From contig JAOARG010000069.1 in assembly GCA_025210655.1 (NCBI GenBank), forward strand, positions 62,001-126,000: a DNA stretch of 64,000 nt, read 5' to 3'. This DNA comes from Bacillota bacterium. Its GTDB lineage: Bacteria > Bacillota > Clostridia > Peptostreptococcales > Acidaminobacteraceae. The notes below the pieces were generated by a model. It had not been told where the DNA came from, did no database searches, and saw only the letters and a program-made list of their open reading frames with translations. This document shows positions 40,529 to 48,749 of this stretch, one piece after another. Every line of letters begins with the position of its first letter. Positions within the stretch are counted from its first letter, which is position 1. The position numbers and the translations under genes were made by a program.

Positions 40529-41155
40529 TCAAAGTGATATTCTTGGATAAACAACAGCAAACCCAATAAGACCAACCCAAACAATCAAATAAAGTATCCA
40601 GTAAATATTAAACAACTTGTCTATACTTTTAGCATTTGCCTCATATTCATCATAAGTTTTAAATTGTCCCTGTGGAATAAATCCTATTGAAAGGGAAGCC
40701 ATAAAAAAGTTTAGATAAAGTATCATTTCGTCATATCTTATATAACCATTGGGATTTGAAAAGTAAGATGTTTTCATAAAAAGTGATATGACGCAAAGTA
40801 TGGATACTAAAGCAAAAATAACTGAAATAATTGTAATTTGTTTACTACTTCTTATCTTAAAAGCTATGTCATAGCCTTTTTTTCCAATCATCGTGTAAAT
40901 GAAAATAAGGGCAGCAAATATTATAATACCATTGCCTATACTTGTGATACTAATATTTTTTATACCATTTATACTAGAGTAAAGATAGTATCCAACGATA
41001 ATCATTAGCATAGTAGCTAAGGAATTCTTCATAGAAGTTTTAAAAATCTCCATTTCCATTTCATCTTTTTCAAAACATATGTAAATCATTAGTACTCCCG
41101 ATATAGCTACAACAAGCAAGGAATACAAACTTAAAAGGGAATTACTCATCTCCAT
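40529..41155 (-). CDS. Membrane protein partnered with an XRE regulator
   Basis: 208 aa with six predicted transmembrane helices and a conserved-looking acidic loop (FEKDEMEMEIFKTSMKN). Family not firmly recognised; such membrane proteins are often found directly after a short XRE regulator in Firmicutes. Its ATG at 41155 lies 1 nt after the regulator's stop codon (TAG-T-ATG), so translation is coupled. Confidence 0.7.
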   Translation of the reverse strand: MEMSNSLLSLYSLLVVAISGVLMIYICFEKDEMEMEIFKTSMKNSLATMLMIIVGYYLYSSINGIKNISITSIGNGIIIFAALIFIYTMIGKKGYDIAFKIRSSKQITIISVIFALVSILCVISLFMKTSYFSNPNGYIRYDEMILYLNFFMASLSIGFIPQGQFKTYDEYEANAKSIDKLFNIYWILYLIVWVGLIGFAVVYPRISL

Positions 41156-41156
41156 A

Positions 41157-41378
41157 CTATTCACCATCCATATACTCAAAAATTTCATCAATAGTCATAT
41201 CAAAATATCTAGCTATAAGAAAAGCCAACTTAAGGGATGGATTAAAAGTACCATTTTCTATAGCTAAAATAGTCCCCCTATTAACCCCAATCTCAAAAGC
41301 AAGTTCAGCCTGGGTAACCCCCTTAGACTTTCTAAGCGCCTTTATTTTAGTAATAAATATTTGCTTTTTCTTTACCAT
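41157..41378 (-). CDS. XRE-family HTH regulator
   Basis: 73 aa, essentially one Cro/CI-type HTH (KIKALRKSKGVTQAELAFEI, NRGTILAIENGTFNPSLKL) plus a short acidic tail. AGGAG lies before ATG 41378. A 24-nt palindrome lies 33 nt upstream of its start, so it probably controls itself and the membrane partner. Confidence 0.85.
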   Translation of the reverse strand: MVKKKQIFITKIKALRKSKGVTQAELAFEIGVNRGTILAIENGTFNPSLKLAFLIARYFDMTIDEIFEYMDGE

Positions 41379-41410
41379 ACAACTATCAACTCCTGTGGTG
41401 ATTTTATCAC

Positions 41411-41434
41411 AAATGTTGTATATATACAACATTT
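41411..41434 (-). promoter_or_regulatory. Perfect 24-nt palindrome, candidate XRE operator
   Basis: The sequence is its own reverse complement from AAATGTTG to CAACATTT, centred on TATATATA. It covers the likely -10 region of the regulator gene. Confidence 0.75.
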
Positions 41435-41459
41435 TATACTAGGATTATATTCTAGTATA

Positions 41460-41609
41460 GTCTAGTGCTATTTTCTTAGGAGAAAATTCGCGTCTAATAT
41501 TCAAGTGGCCTTGAATGTCTAGTACAAGATATACTAAGATCATAAATCTTGTGTCTAGTAGGCTTATTTTAAGCCTGTCCGCGGATATTTTCATATCTGA
41601 AAATTTTTT
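41460..41609 (+). repeat. Multi-hairpin repeat, TCTA-linker family, copy 6
   Basis: Same order as the copy at 13531: GTCTAGTGCT, TCGCGTCTAAT, GTCTAGTACAA, GTGTCTAGTAGG, CTGTCC and a final TATTTTC/GAAAAT hairpin. The stems are ATTTTC/GAAAAT, ATTCAAG/CTTGAAT, ACAAGAT/ATCTTGT and AGGCTTA/TAAGCCT, which replace the different but equally paired stems of copy 1. Confidence 0.88.
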
Positions 41610-41699
41610 TCGTATAAAAAGTCCAAAGAAAAGAAATACTGTAAGGAATATAGAAAAATCCTATATGGCCTAGACAATATAGGAGTGTTGAAAATTATA

Positions 41700-41855
41700 A
41701 AGTGATTTTGCTATAGCAAAATGTCATTGGACAAGTTGCAAAGCAAGAGCTAGGCTCAAAGTAAGGATTAACTTTGGCTGGGCTATGAATGGTAATTCAT
41801 GCTAGGCTATGAAGCTAAGTGAATGCTGAACAAAGCTCTTGAAAAGAGCTTAGCG
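41700..41855 (-). repeat. Multi-hairpin repeat, AGCCCAGC family, copy c (inverted)
   Basis: AT-rich hairpin ATTTTGC/GCAAAAT, then linkers GCTAGGCT (41749), GCTGGGCT (41777) and GCTAGGCT (41801) separating CAAAGT/ACTTTG and ATGAAT/ATTCAT, and a terminal AAGCTCTT/AAGAGCTT hairpin. The right end overlaps the stop codon of the VOC gene on the minus strand. Confidence 0.8.
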
Positions 41856-42239
41856 AATTTCTATTTCAGTCCCCTCCGGTGCCTTAACCTTAAATAGATA
41901 TCCATCTTCAACTAAGTATATTTCTTGGTCGTTTTTTACTTTGAAATCATTGTATCCTAAGGATTTGATTCTTTTGTATTCTTCTTCTACACTGTCTACT
42001 GAAAAACACATATGGACTATACCTGCATTGTATTTGCTCCATGGATTTAGTGTGTCTCCTTTTTTTGGTGTCTGGAGTTCTATGTAGAAGTCACCAAGTT
42101 TTAACCATGTGTTGTAGTCTCTATTATGAAAGTTCTTTGTTTCCTTTTCTATTTCAAAACCCATTATTCTAGTATAAAAGTCTAAGGATTTATCATAATT
42201 GTTTGTTTGTATGCATACGTGATGAAAAGTTTTTTTCAT
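41850..42239 (-). CDS. VOC (glyoxalase I-like) superfamily protein
   Basis: 129 aa. FHHVCIQTNNYDKSLDFYTRIMGFEIEKE begins with the metal-ligand His of glyoxalase-like domains; AGIVHMCFSV and the terminal GTEIEIR supply further ligands (His, Glu). Two VOC halves are complete. Substrate unknown. AAGGAGAC sets the start at 42239. The stop codon is contributed by the end of a hairpin repeat. Confidence 0.82.
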   Translation of the reverse strand: MKKTFHHVCIQTNNYDKSLDFYTRIMGFEIEKETKNFHNRDYNTWLKLGDFYIELQTPKKGDTLNPWSKYNAGIVHMCFSVDSVEEEYKRIKSLGYNDFKVKNDQEIYLVEDGYLFKVKAPEGTEIEIR

Positions 42240-42356
42240 AAGTGTCTCCTTCTTCAAATATTTGATTTATTATTATATCATATTTTAATTATAAAATACT
42301 TTATTGTTATTATCTCTAGGATATAATAAGAATATAAACTAGCGGGAGGATAATGA

Positions 42357-42965
42357 ATGTTTGATAATATTGCTAAAGAGTGGGATAGTGAAAAGAGAAT
42401 TGAGAGAGCTAAGTTGATTGCCAATGAAATGCTTGAAAATGTTGATATAGATAGTAAAAGTACAGGATTAGAGTTTGGTTGTGGGACTGGTCTTATAAGT
42501 TTTAATTTGATTGATAAATTAGATAAGATTACGCTTATTGATACATCAAAGGGAATGATTGATGTCCTTAAGGAGAAAATTGAGAGGGCTGATGTCGAGA
42601 ATATGATTCCCCTTCAAGGGGATGTAGATTACCTAATTAAGAAGGGTGAAAAATATGACTTTATATATACGTCTATGGTTCTTCATCATATAGATGATGC
42701 TAAGGGAACTATAGGTAAGCTTATTCAGCTACTTAATAAGGAGGGGCTACTTTGTGTAGTAGACCTAAATACTGAAAGTGGTAGTTTTCATGGTGACGAG
42801 GGTGATTTTCATGGTCATAATGGATTTGATCAAAGGGAAATTCAAAGTATTTTTACTAGATATGGTCTTGAAGAAGTTGCTTCACATACATTCTATAAAG
42901 GTATAAAAGAAACAAAAGAAAAGAATGTTGACTATAGTCTTTTTATTGCAAGAGGAAGAAAGTAG
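42357..42965 (+). CDS. Class I SAM-dependent methyltransferase
   Basis: 202 aa. Motif I is LEFGCGTGLISFNL, then TLIDTSKGMI, and YDFIYTSMVLHHIDD gives the post-I acidic/HH region. EGLLCVVDLNTESGSFHGDE is the later strand. Substrate unknown. CGGGAGG precedes the ATG. It lies 9 nt from the DUF2161 gene. Confidence 0.88.
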   Translation: MFDNIAKEWDSEKRIERAKLIANEMLENVDIDSKSTGLEFGCGTGLISFNLIDKLDKITLIDTSKGMIDVLKEKIERADVENMIPLQGDVDYLIKKGEKYDFIYTSMVLHHIDDAKGTIGKLIQLLNKEGLLCVVDLNTESGSFHGDEGDFHGHNGFDQREIQSIFTRYGLEEVASHTFYKGIKETKEKNVDYSLFIARGRK

Positions 42966-42974
42966 GTAGAGAAT

Positions 42975-43667
42975 ATGAAAGAAACTGATCTGTATTTACC
43001 AGTTAAAAACTTGCTTGAAGAGATGGAATATCAAGTTGATGGAGAGGTAAAGGATATAGATGTATTTGGATTAAATGGCCATGAGGATATAATAGTGGAA
43101 CTAAAAAAAGATTTGAATTTCAAACTCATACTTCAAGGAGCCAAAAGGCAAAGGCTAAGTGATAATGTATATGTAGCAATACCTAAACCATCATTCAAAA
43201 TAAGATGTTCTAAGAATTTTAAAGATAAGGAATATTTACTTAGAAGATTATCTTTAGGCCTTATATTTGTAGATTTTAATGAGGATATTCCAAGGGCTAT
43301 GATTCAATTTGAACCAGCAATGTTTTATCATAAAATCAGCCAAGGAAAGAGTAAGAGGAAATACGAAAAGCTAATAAAAGAAAGTTCAGCAAGGTCACTT
43401 AAGATGAACAAGGGTGGTACAAAGGGCAAAATCATGACCGCCTACAAAGAAAACGCAATGCTAATAGCATATCTTCTTTATCAAGAAGAAAGTCTTACAG
43501 GAACTCCAAAACTATTAAGAGAAAATGGTGGGGGAGAAAAAACAGGAACAATCTTAAATAAAAATTATTATGAATGGTTTGAGAAAATAAAAAGAGGTAC
43601 ATATGGACTTACTGATAAGGGGATAAAGGCAGCTGAGGAGTATGAGAGGATTTTTAAGAAGAGATAA
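42975..43667 (+). CDS. DUF2161 protein (PD-(D/E)XK nuclease-like fold)
   Basis: 230 aa. The N-terminal half shows EVKDIDVFG and EDIIVELKKDLNFKLILQGAKRQ, the Asp...E-x-K pattern of a restriction-nuclease-like core. The C-terminal half is a likely wHTH (YGLTDKGIKAAEEY). The family is DUF2161; function is not established. The stop codon TAA falls in the ATAAGC edge of a hairpin repeat. Confidence 0.78.
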   Translation: MKETDLYLPVKNLLEEMEYQVDGEVKDIDVFGLNGHEDIIVELKKDLNFKLILQGAKRQRLSDNVYVAIPKPSFKIRCSKNFKDKEYLLRRLSLGLIFVDFNEDIPRAMIQFEPAMFYHKISQGKSKRKYEKLIKESSARSLKMNKGGTKGKIMTAYKENAMLIAYLLYQEESLTGTPKLLRENGGGEKTGTILNKNYYEWFEKIKRGTYGLTDKGIKAAEEYERIFKKR

Positions 43668-43795
43668 GCATAAATCTTTGATTTATAGCCTAGTCGTATT
43701 TGTAATACGAGCCCAGCGAAAGGTGCTTTGTACTTTCAGCCTAGCAAGCTCTATGGAGCTTTAGAGCAAGGGGGTTTTGCTTGGGCAAATCTATT
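43664..43795 (+). repeat. Multi-hairpin repeat, AGCCCAGC family, copy d
   Basis: ATAAGC, ATAAAT/ATTTAT, AGCCTAGT, CGTAT/ATACG, AGCCCAGC, GAAAG/CTTTC, AGCCTAGC, AAGCTC/GAGCTT, spacer TAGAGCAAGG, then TTTTGC/GGCAAA. This is the complete five-hairpin form of the unit. Confidence 0.88.
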
Positions 43796-43833
43796 TTGAA
43801 TGAGAAAATTAAAAAGAATTTGAGGTGGAGCTT

Positions 43834-44184
43834 GTGGATGTGAAAAAAGCTATAGAATATTGTCTTTCGAAAAAAGGAGCAGAGGAAACTTATCCATTTG
43901 ATGAAACTACTTTGGTATTCAAAGTAGGGGGGAAGATGTTTGGTCTTGTATATGATCGTGAAGGAGACAAGGGACTAAATTTAAAATGTGATCCAGATTT
44001 GAATCTAGCTTTAAGGGAGCAATATGAAGGAGTAATTCCAGGTTATCATATGAATAAAACTCACTGGAATACTGTTTTATTTGATAAGGATGTACCGGAT
44101 GAGGAGATAATGAGATTTGTGGATATTTCATATGATCTGGTTGTGAAATCTTTGAGCAAGAAAGTAAGGTCTGAGATTTTATAA
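43834..44184 (+). CDS. MmcQ/YjbR family protein
   Basis: 116 aa. MDVKKAIEYCLSKKGAEETYPF and GLNLKCDPDLNLALREQYEGVIPGYHMNKTHWNTV are the family's hallmark segments (CyaY-like fold, DNA-binding proposed for the wider group). GAGGTGG stands 5 nt before GTG 43834, which is preferred over GTG 43825. The gene is enclosed by two inverted copies of the AGCCCAGC repeat. Confidence 0.85.
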   Translation: MDVKKAIEYCLSKKGAEETYPFDETTLVFKVGGKMFGLVYDREGDKGLNLKCDPDLNLALREQYEGVIPGYHMNKTHWNTVLFDKDVPDEEIMRFVDISYDLVVKSLSKKVRSEIL

Positions 44185-44254
44185 TAAAGGTCTATTTTAT
44201 ACAATAAGTTAACTAGAATCATATAGTTGTTCTGATTTATAAAATATGAAAATA

Positions 44255-44392
44255 ATATAATTATTTCTCGTATGAGAAATTACATTGCACTACTTGCAAA
44301 GCAAGTGCTTGGCTTGAATCTAAGAAAGGATTTAGCTGGGCTAAGAACTATCTGTTCTTGCTGGGCTACGTATCTTTTGAGAAGTGCTAAGC
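44255..44392 (-). repeat. Multi-hairpin repeat, AGCCCAGC family, copy e (inverted)
   Basis: ATTTCTC/GAGAAAT, ACTTGC/GCAAGT, linker GCTTGGCT, GAATC/GGATTT region, GCTGGGCT (44335), AAGAAC/GTTCTT, GCTGGGCT (44360), a weak hairpin and GCTAAGC (44386). It is the mirror partner of copy d across the MmcQ-like gene. Confidence 0.82.
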
Positions 44393-44395
44393 AAA

Positions 44396-44427
44396 AAACT
44401 CCAACTAAAGCGTTGGAGTTTTTTTAG
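44396..44427. terminator. Bidirectional terminator
   Basis: AAAACTCCAAC and GTTGGAGTTTT pair around TAAAGC with seven T after. It serves the small minus-strand membrane gene and abuts a hairpin repeat. Confidence 0.85.
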
Positions 44428-44674
44428 GTATCTGCAACAAATAAAGCGTCGCACCTAAAGTTACAGATCTAAATATTTCACTTGATATAACAGGGATATC
44501 AAATACATGTCCAAGTATTCTAAATACAAAGTAGACGAAAATAATCATCATACGATAAGCAGATTCTGTAACCATTATTTTTATAAATGCTTCTTTGTAG
44601 TTAAATACTCTATTTAGTAGGTAAAGTGCACCTACAACAAGTAATACAATTCCTATTTCCATTAAAAATTCCAT
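44405..44674 (-). CDS. Small membrane protein
   Basis: 89 aa with two to three hydrophobic segments (MEIGIVLLVVGALYLLNRVF, MIIFVYFVFRILGHVF). Not recognised. AAGGAGGATTAT fixes the start at 44674; the longer frame to 44749 runs into a repeat and is rejected. Confidence 0.6.
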   Translation of the reverse strand: MEFLMEIGIVLLVVGALYLLNRVFNYKEAFIKIMVTESAYRMMIIFVYFVFRILGHVFDIPVISSEIFRSVTLGATLYLLQIPKKTPTL

Positions 44675-44699
44675 ATAATCCTCCTTGGAGACTTTTTCA

Positions 44700-44838
44700 A
44701 AGCCTCGATAAGCATGGCATTTTATGCCATAGCCCAGCAATATTTGCAATATGAGCCCAGCAAAAGTTGTTTCATACTTTTAGCCCAGCAAGCTCAAATG
44801 AGCTTTAGAGCGAGGTTATTTTGCTTAGGCAAAATTGT
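44700..44838 (+). repeat. Multi-hairpin repeat, AGCCCAGC family, copy f
   Basis: GATAAGC, ATGGCAT/ATGCCAT, AGCCCAGC (44731), AATATT..AATATG, AGCCCAGC, AAAAGT..ACTTTT, AGCCCAGC (44782), AAGCTC/GAGCTT, TAGAGCGAGG and ATTTTGC/GGCAAAAT. The spacer is nearly identical to that of copy d while the stems differ. Confidence 0.88.
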
Positions 44839-44887
44839 TTGAAAATATAAGCCAATTTAATTATAGAATTTTATTTGTACTTTTACA

Positions 44888-45020
44888 AACTTAATTTTCC
44901 ATAGGAAAATAACCACGCATTAGTTGCTAAGCAGCGCTGGGCTTGAAGACGTAGTAGCTTCAGCTGGGCTAAGAGCTGAAAGTTCTTGCTGACCTATTTA
45001 GCTAAAGCTAAATGCTAAGC
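44888..45020 (-). repeat. Multi-hairpin repeat, AGCCCAGC family, copy g (inverted)
   Basis: ATTTTCC/GGAAAAT, TTGC/GCAG, GCTGGGCT (44936), TGAAG..CTTCA, GCTGGGCT (44963), AAGA..TCTT, GCTGACCT, ATTTAGC/GCTAAAT and GCTAAGC (45014). It faces copy f with about 50 nt between. Confidence 0.85.
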
Positions 45021-45021
45021 A

Positions 45022-45048
45022 AAAAGTGCCACCAAAAGGCAGCACTTT
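45022..45048 (-). terminator. Terminator of the MATE gene
   Basis: AAAAGTGC and GCACTTTT pair with a GGCA/TGCC inner region and small bulge. On the minus strand it follows the MATE stop codon and runs into TTTTT and the repeat. Confidence 0.65.
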
Positions 45049-46401
45049 TTAATGAATAGCTTTTATCCACTTCTTAGATCTAAATCTAGTAAATATAATC
45101 GGGCAGAATGCCATAAATGAGAGAATTTCTGCAATCCATAGACTTGCTACCCCCATATCTAAAAACATTACTAATAGGTAGTTTAGTGGTATGAATAGTA
45201 TCCATAGTCTTAGGGATGTTAGTACCATTACTCCTAGGGTATCACCTGCACCCCTTAGGGCTCCGGACATTACTATGAAGAAGTTCAGGAATGGTTGATT
45301 GAATCCTGCAACTAGCATTGAAAGTATGGATATCTCTATTATATGATATTCACTGGTGAACACCCTGAGTATATGGTTTGGTATTGCTAGGAATATTATT
45401 CCCATAAATATACCCCACATTATTCCTATTGCTGAGGATGCGTATCCTGTTTCTATTGCCCTTTCTTCATTCTTTTCCCCTAGAGATTTTCCAACAAGGG
45501 TTGCTGCGGCTATTGAAAGTCCTACAGCTGGCATGAATGAGATTGACTCTATAGTAAGAAGTATTCTGAATGCTGATTCTGAAGCTGTGTCCAGTGATGA
45601 GATAATTATTCCTGATACTAGGAATGATGTTTGCATCAATGTCTGTTCAATTGCTCCTGGATAACTTATTTTCCAAAGTGGCTTAATTACATCTTTAGTG
45701 ATTTTTAGATCACTAAGTAGTATCTTAACCTTATCTTTTCCTGAGAATAGGTAAATCATATAAATCAGACATGCTATTCCCCTAGAAATTGTAGTAGATA
45801 AAGCTGCTCCTGCTACACCCATCTCTGGGAAAATTCCTACACCTTTGATTAAAAGGTAGTTACCGATTATGTTGATAATATTTGATAAACCTGTAATGTA
45901 CATTGGCATTTTAGTGTTTCCAGATCCCCTTAATATTGCTGCAAAAGAGAAAGATAGGAACATGAATATGCCTGATATTATTACTATCTTATAGTAAGAT
46001 ATAGCTGATTCAAGAACGTCCTGTGAAAGGTCGTAGATCGAAAAAATACTTCTAGAAAAATAGTAACCAATAATAACTACTATAAGTCCTATTATGAAAT
46101 TGACTGTAATGGTTTCTCCAGCGATTTTATTTAAGCGCTCATAATTTTTTTCCCCGAAATTCCTTGATATCAGGGCTGTTGCCCCTGTATTAAAAGCTGT
46201 GAAGATAAAGACAAGAGTGAAAATAATCTGGTTGGCAAATCCGACAGCAGCCAGAGCTTCACTACCGATGAAGTGACTTATCATCAAGGTATCTGCTATT
46301 CCTAGTAGGGTGTTAAGCCCCATTTCCATTATTGCTGGAATAGCTAGAATAATAATGCTTTTAAGAAGGGTTTTGTTTTTTAAAATACTAGTAATCATAT
46401 A
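45049..46401 (-). CDS. MATE family multidrug exporter
   Basis: 450 aa with twelve transmembrane helices in two bundles. MEMGLNTLLGIADTLMISHFIG at the start and GAIEQTLMQTSFLVSGIIIS in the second half are the matching repeats of MATE proteins, which exchange Na+ or H+ for cationic drugs. AAGGGGGATTTAT fixes the start at 46401. Confidence 0.92.
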   Translation of the reverse strand, partial: YMITSILKNKTLLKSIIILAIPAIMEMGLNTLLGIADTLMISHFIGSEALAAVGFANQIIFTLVFIFTAFNTGATALISRNFGEKNYERLNKIAGETITVNFIIGLIVVIIGYYFSRSIFSIYDLSQDVLESAISYYKIVIISGIFMFLSFSFAAILRGSGNTKMPMYITGLSNIINIIGNYLLIKGVGIFPEMGVAGAALSTTISRGIACLIYMIYLFSGKDKVKILLSDLKITKDVIKPLWKISYPGAIEQTLMQTSFLVSGIIISSLDTASESAFRILLTIESISFMPAVGLSIAAATLVGKSLGEKNEERAIETGYASSAIGIMWGIFMGIIFLAIPNHILRVFTSEYHIIEISILSMLVAGFNQPFLNFFIVMSGALRGAGDTLGVMVLTSLRLWILFIPLNYLLVMFLDMGVASLWIAEILSFMAFCPIIFTRFRSKKWIKAIH

Positions 46402-46690
46402 AATCCCCCTTTGTTTCATTAGCCACTGTAAAAAGTAGCCATGTATGTTTCTATGTATTTACCCAAAGAGTATATCATAATACTACTATTTAGTAATCAA
46501 TGTAATAAAACTTTAATAAAATATTTTTAACGTTAAAATTATTTTAATGTTTTTATTGAGTCATAAAAATAGAAAATGTATTTGTTATTATTTTGTTACC
46601 AAAGGGAGAGAAATTATTATTAATATTAATATGTGAAATGTTTTGGTAGATATTGTAGCTAATATTATAATATGAGTAGAGGTTGATAAT

Positions 46691-48022
46691 ATGATGATGA
46701 AAAAGAAGTTTATGTTGGGATTACTTAGTGCTTTTTTACTTACAGGATGTTCAGATAATATTGATATTGAGTCAATGAGTCCCCCTGAACTTGAAACGGC
46801 CTATGAAAAGATGAATGATTATATAAGAGAAAATTCGAAGGATATAAAGCTTTTGGATTTTGAATATATGGATAATAGGGATAATGGTGTTTTGTTTGAT
46901 CTTGATTCAGACGGAGTAGAGGAAGGCCTTATAGTATATAAGGACACTGGAGAAATGGAGAATATTCACTTTAATATATTAAAATTAGATGGTGAAGAAT
47001 ATAGAAGAGAATTGGATGTAGTTTTTCCAGGTGGTCAAGTGACAAAAATTGATTTTCAGGACATGGATATGGACGGAAATATGGAGATTGCAATTGCCCA
47101 TAGGGGAAGCATCTCAGATGGTTTTAATTACTATGAGTATCAGGACAATGATATAAGGGTTCTTCAAAGAAGTATGTATAGGGACTGGTTTTTTGCTGAC
47201 TTAAATGATGATGGTAAAAAGGAGTTTTATGCCTTTGACAGGGGAGATAGGTATAAGGATGAAAGTGGTCAGTGGTTAGATAAAGACTTTGATGATATAG
47301 ATACAAGGATTGAAAAGTACGAACTTGAAGATGATGAAATGATACTTACAGATGAGTGTAATATCGAAGAACTAACTAATGGAGTAATGTGGTCCAGAGA
47401 AGGAAAAATCACAGATAATAAAAAAGGAATCTTTCTAGGAAATGGTATAGGTAATGCTTCATACACATCCCTTTTAATGCTTGACGATAGTGGTAAGTTG
47501 TTTGATTTTTATTATAATCCTGAAAGTAAGATTAATGAGGATACATTTGGAAAGTTTTCAGTACCAGCAAGGGATATTGATGATGATAATATCATGGAGT
47601 TTGCTATTGCCCAGATGTCTAAGGGTGATGAGGATGTTTCTATGTCAGAAGTAGTATGGATAGATAAGTGGTATAAGTGGGATGAGAAGGAAAGAAAGAA
47701 ATATGTAAAGAGTACCCATTATAGTTATTTCCTTAAGACTTTATATCATATACCTGAAAATATAGATTCTCGCTTAAAAATTGATGGATATGGTAATAGT
47801 GATAGTGAAGTGTATTTGGATTATTTCTATAAGGATGATAATAGTGAAGAAAAGCTGTTTTCTTTATACAGTTCGGTATATATGGGGAAAAATGACTTGC
47901 TGGAGTCTGATGCTAGGGAAGTTGAAATAGATGGACAAAAATTTATTCTAAAAGTATATGAAAATAGTCATGGAATAAGTTATGAATCTGTAATTAGTAA
48001 TATTGAGATAGTAAAGGAGTAA
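46691..48022 (+). CDS. Lipoprotein with FG-GAP/VCBS-like calcium repeats
   Basis: 443 aa. The signal ends in FLLTGC|SDN, so it is lipid-anchored outside. Three repeats of the calcium-loop type follow: DLDSDGVEEG, DMDMDGNMEI and DLNDDGKKEF, with a later DIDDDNIMEF. These resemble integrin-like FG-GAP propellers. The response-regulator gene starts 34 nt downstream, so the protein probably works as the sensory or target partner of the two-component system. GAGGTTGATAAT precedes the ATG. Confidence 0.8.
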   Translation: MMMKKKFMLGLLSAFLLTGCSDNIDIESMSPPELETAYEKMNDYIRENSKDIKLLDFEYMDNRDNGVLFDLDSDGVEEGLIVYKDTGEMENIHFNILKLDGEEYRRELDVVFPGGQVTKIDFQDMDMDGNMEIAIAHRGSISDGFNYYEYQDNDIRVLQRSMYRDWFFADLNDDGKKEFYAFDRGDRYKDESGQWLDKDFDDIDTRIEKYELEDDEMILTDECNIEELTNGVMWSREGKITDNKKGIFLGNGIGNASYTSLLMLDDSGKLFDFYYNPESKINEDTFGKFSVPARDIDDDNIMEFAIAQMSKGDEDVSMSEVVWIDKWYKWDEKERKKYVKSTHYSYFLKTLYHIPENIDSRLKIDGYGNSDSEVYLDYFYKDDNSEEKLFSLYSSVYMGKNDLLESDAREVEIDGQKFILKVYENSHGISYESVISNIEIVKE

Positions 48023-48056
48023 AAGAAATCAAGTACAGTTTGTTGAGGGTGATTTT

Positions 48057-48749
48057 ATGGTATCTATAATGGTTATTGAAGATGAAAAAAATATTAGGGA
48101 TTTGCTTGTAAAATCACTTAGAATGAAAGGTTATGGTGTCCTTGCCTATGGATCATTTGAAGATGGATTGAGGCATTTTTATGATGATATAGTAGATATA
48201 GTTTTGTTAGATGTAATGCTTCCTGGTAAAGATGGATTTGTGGCATGCAAAGAATTAAGAGAGATGGACCCTGACCTTGGCATAATTATGTTGACTGCTA
48301 AGTCTCAGCAATCTGATATGATAAATGGACTATCAAATGGTGCCGATGATTACATTAAAAAACCATTTAGTCTTAATGAAGTCTTTGCAAGGGTAGAGTC
48401 TGTACTTAGAAAAGTTAAAAGGCTTAGAAAACTTAATGGGAAGCAAAGTGATATAAGTGATGGTAATATATCCTTAAATTATGAAGGAAATCAGTTAATT
48501 ATTGATAATAGCATAGTGGATTTAACCAATATTGAAAGTGAAATAGTAAAACTGTTTTTATCAAATACTAATGAAAGTCTTACTAGGGATTATATACTTG
48601 ATAAGGTATGGGGAAAGAATTATTTTGGTTCTTATAAAATCGTGGATGTAAATATACAAAGAATTAGAAAAAAAATTATTTCCATAGGGATTGAAAATCC
48701 AATTGAAACAGTTAGGGGAAGAGGATACAGATGGATAAAAAGAATGTAA
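48057..48749 (+). CDS. OmpR-family response regulator
   Basis: 230 aa. Receiver domain (about 1-118) with acidic pocket EDEK, phospho-Asp in DIVLLDVMLPGKDG, Thr in MLTAKS and Lys in DDYIKKPF. A winged-helix effector domain (about 130-230) ends in TVRGRGYRWIKR. GAGGGTGATTTT precedes the ATG. It overlaps its kinase gene by 19 nt. Confidence 0.95.
   Translation: MVSIMVIEDEKNIRDLLVKSLRMKGYGVLAYGSFEDGLRHFYDDIVDIVLLDVMLPGKDGFVACKELREMDPDLGIIMLTAKSQQSDMINGLSNGADDYIKKPFSLNEVFARVESVLRKVKRLRKLNGKQSDISDGNISLNYEGNQLIIDNSIVDLTNIESEIVKLFLSNTNESLTRDYILDKVWGKNYFGSYKIVDVNIQRIRKKIISIGIENPIETVRGRGYRWIKRM

Noticed and set aside
35401..45020. Possible CRISPR arrays
   Set aside because: Repeated words of 7-8 nt with variable segments look array-like, but the variable segments are palindromes, the repeats are far too short, both orientations occur and no cas genes are present.
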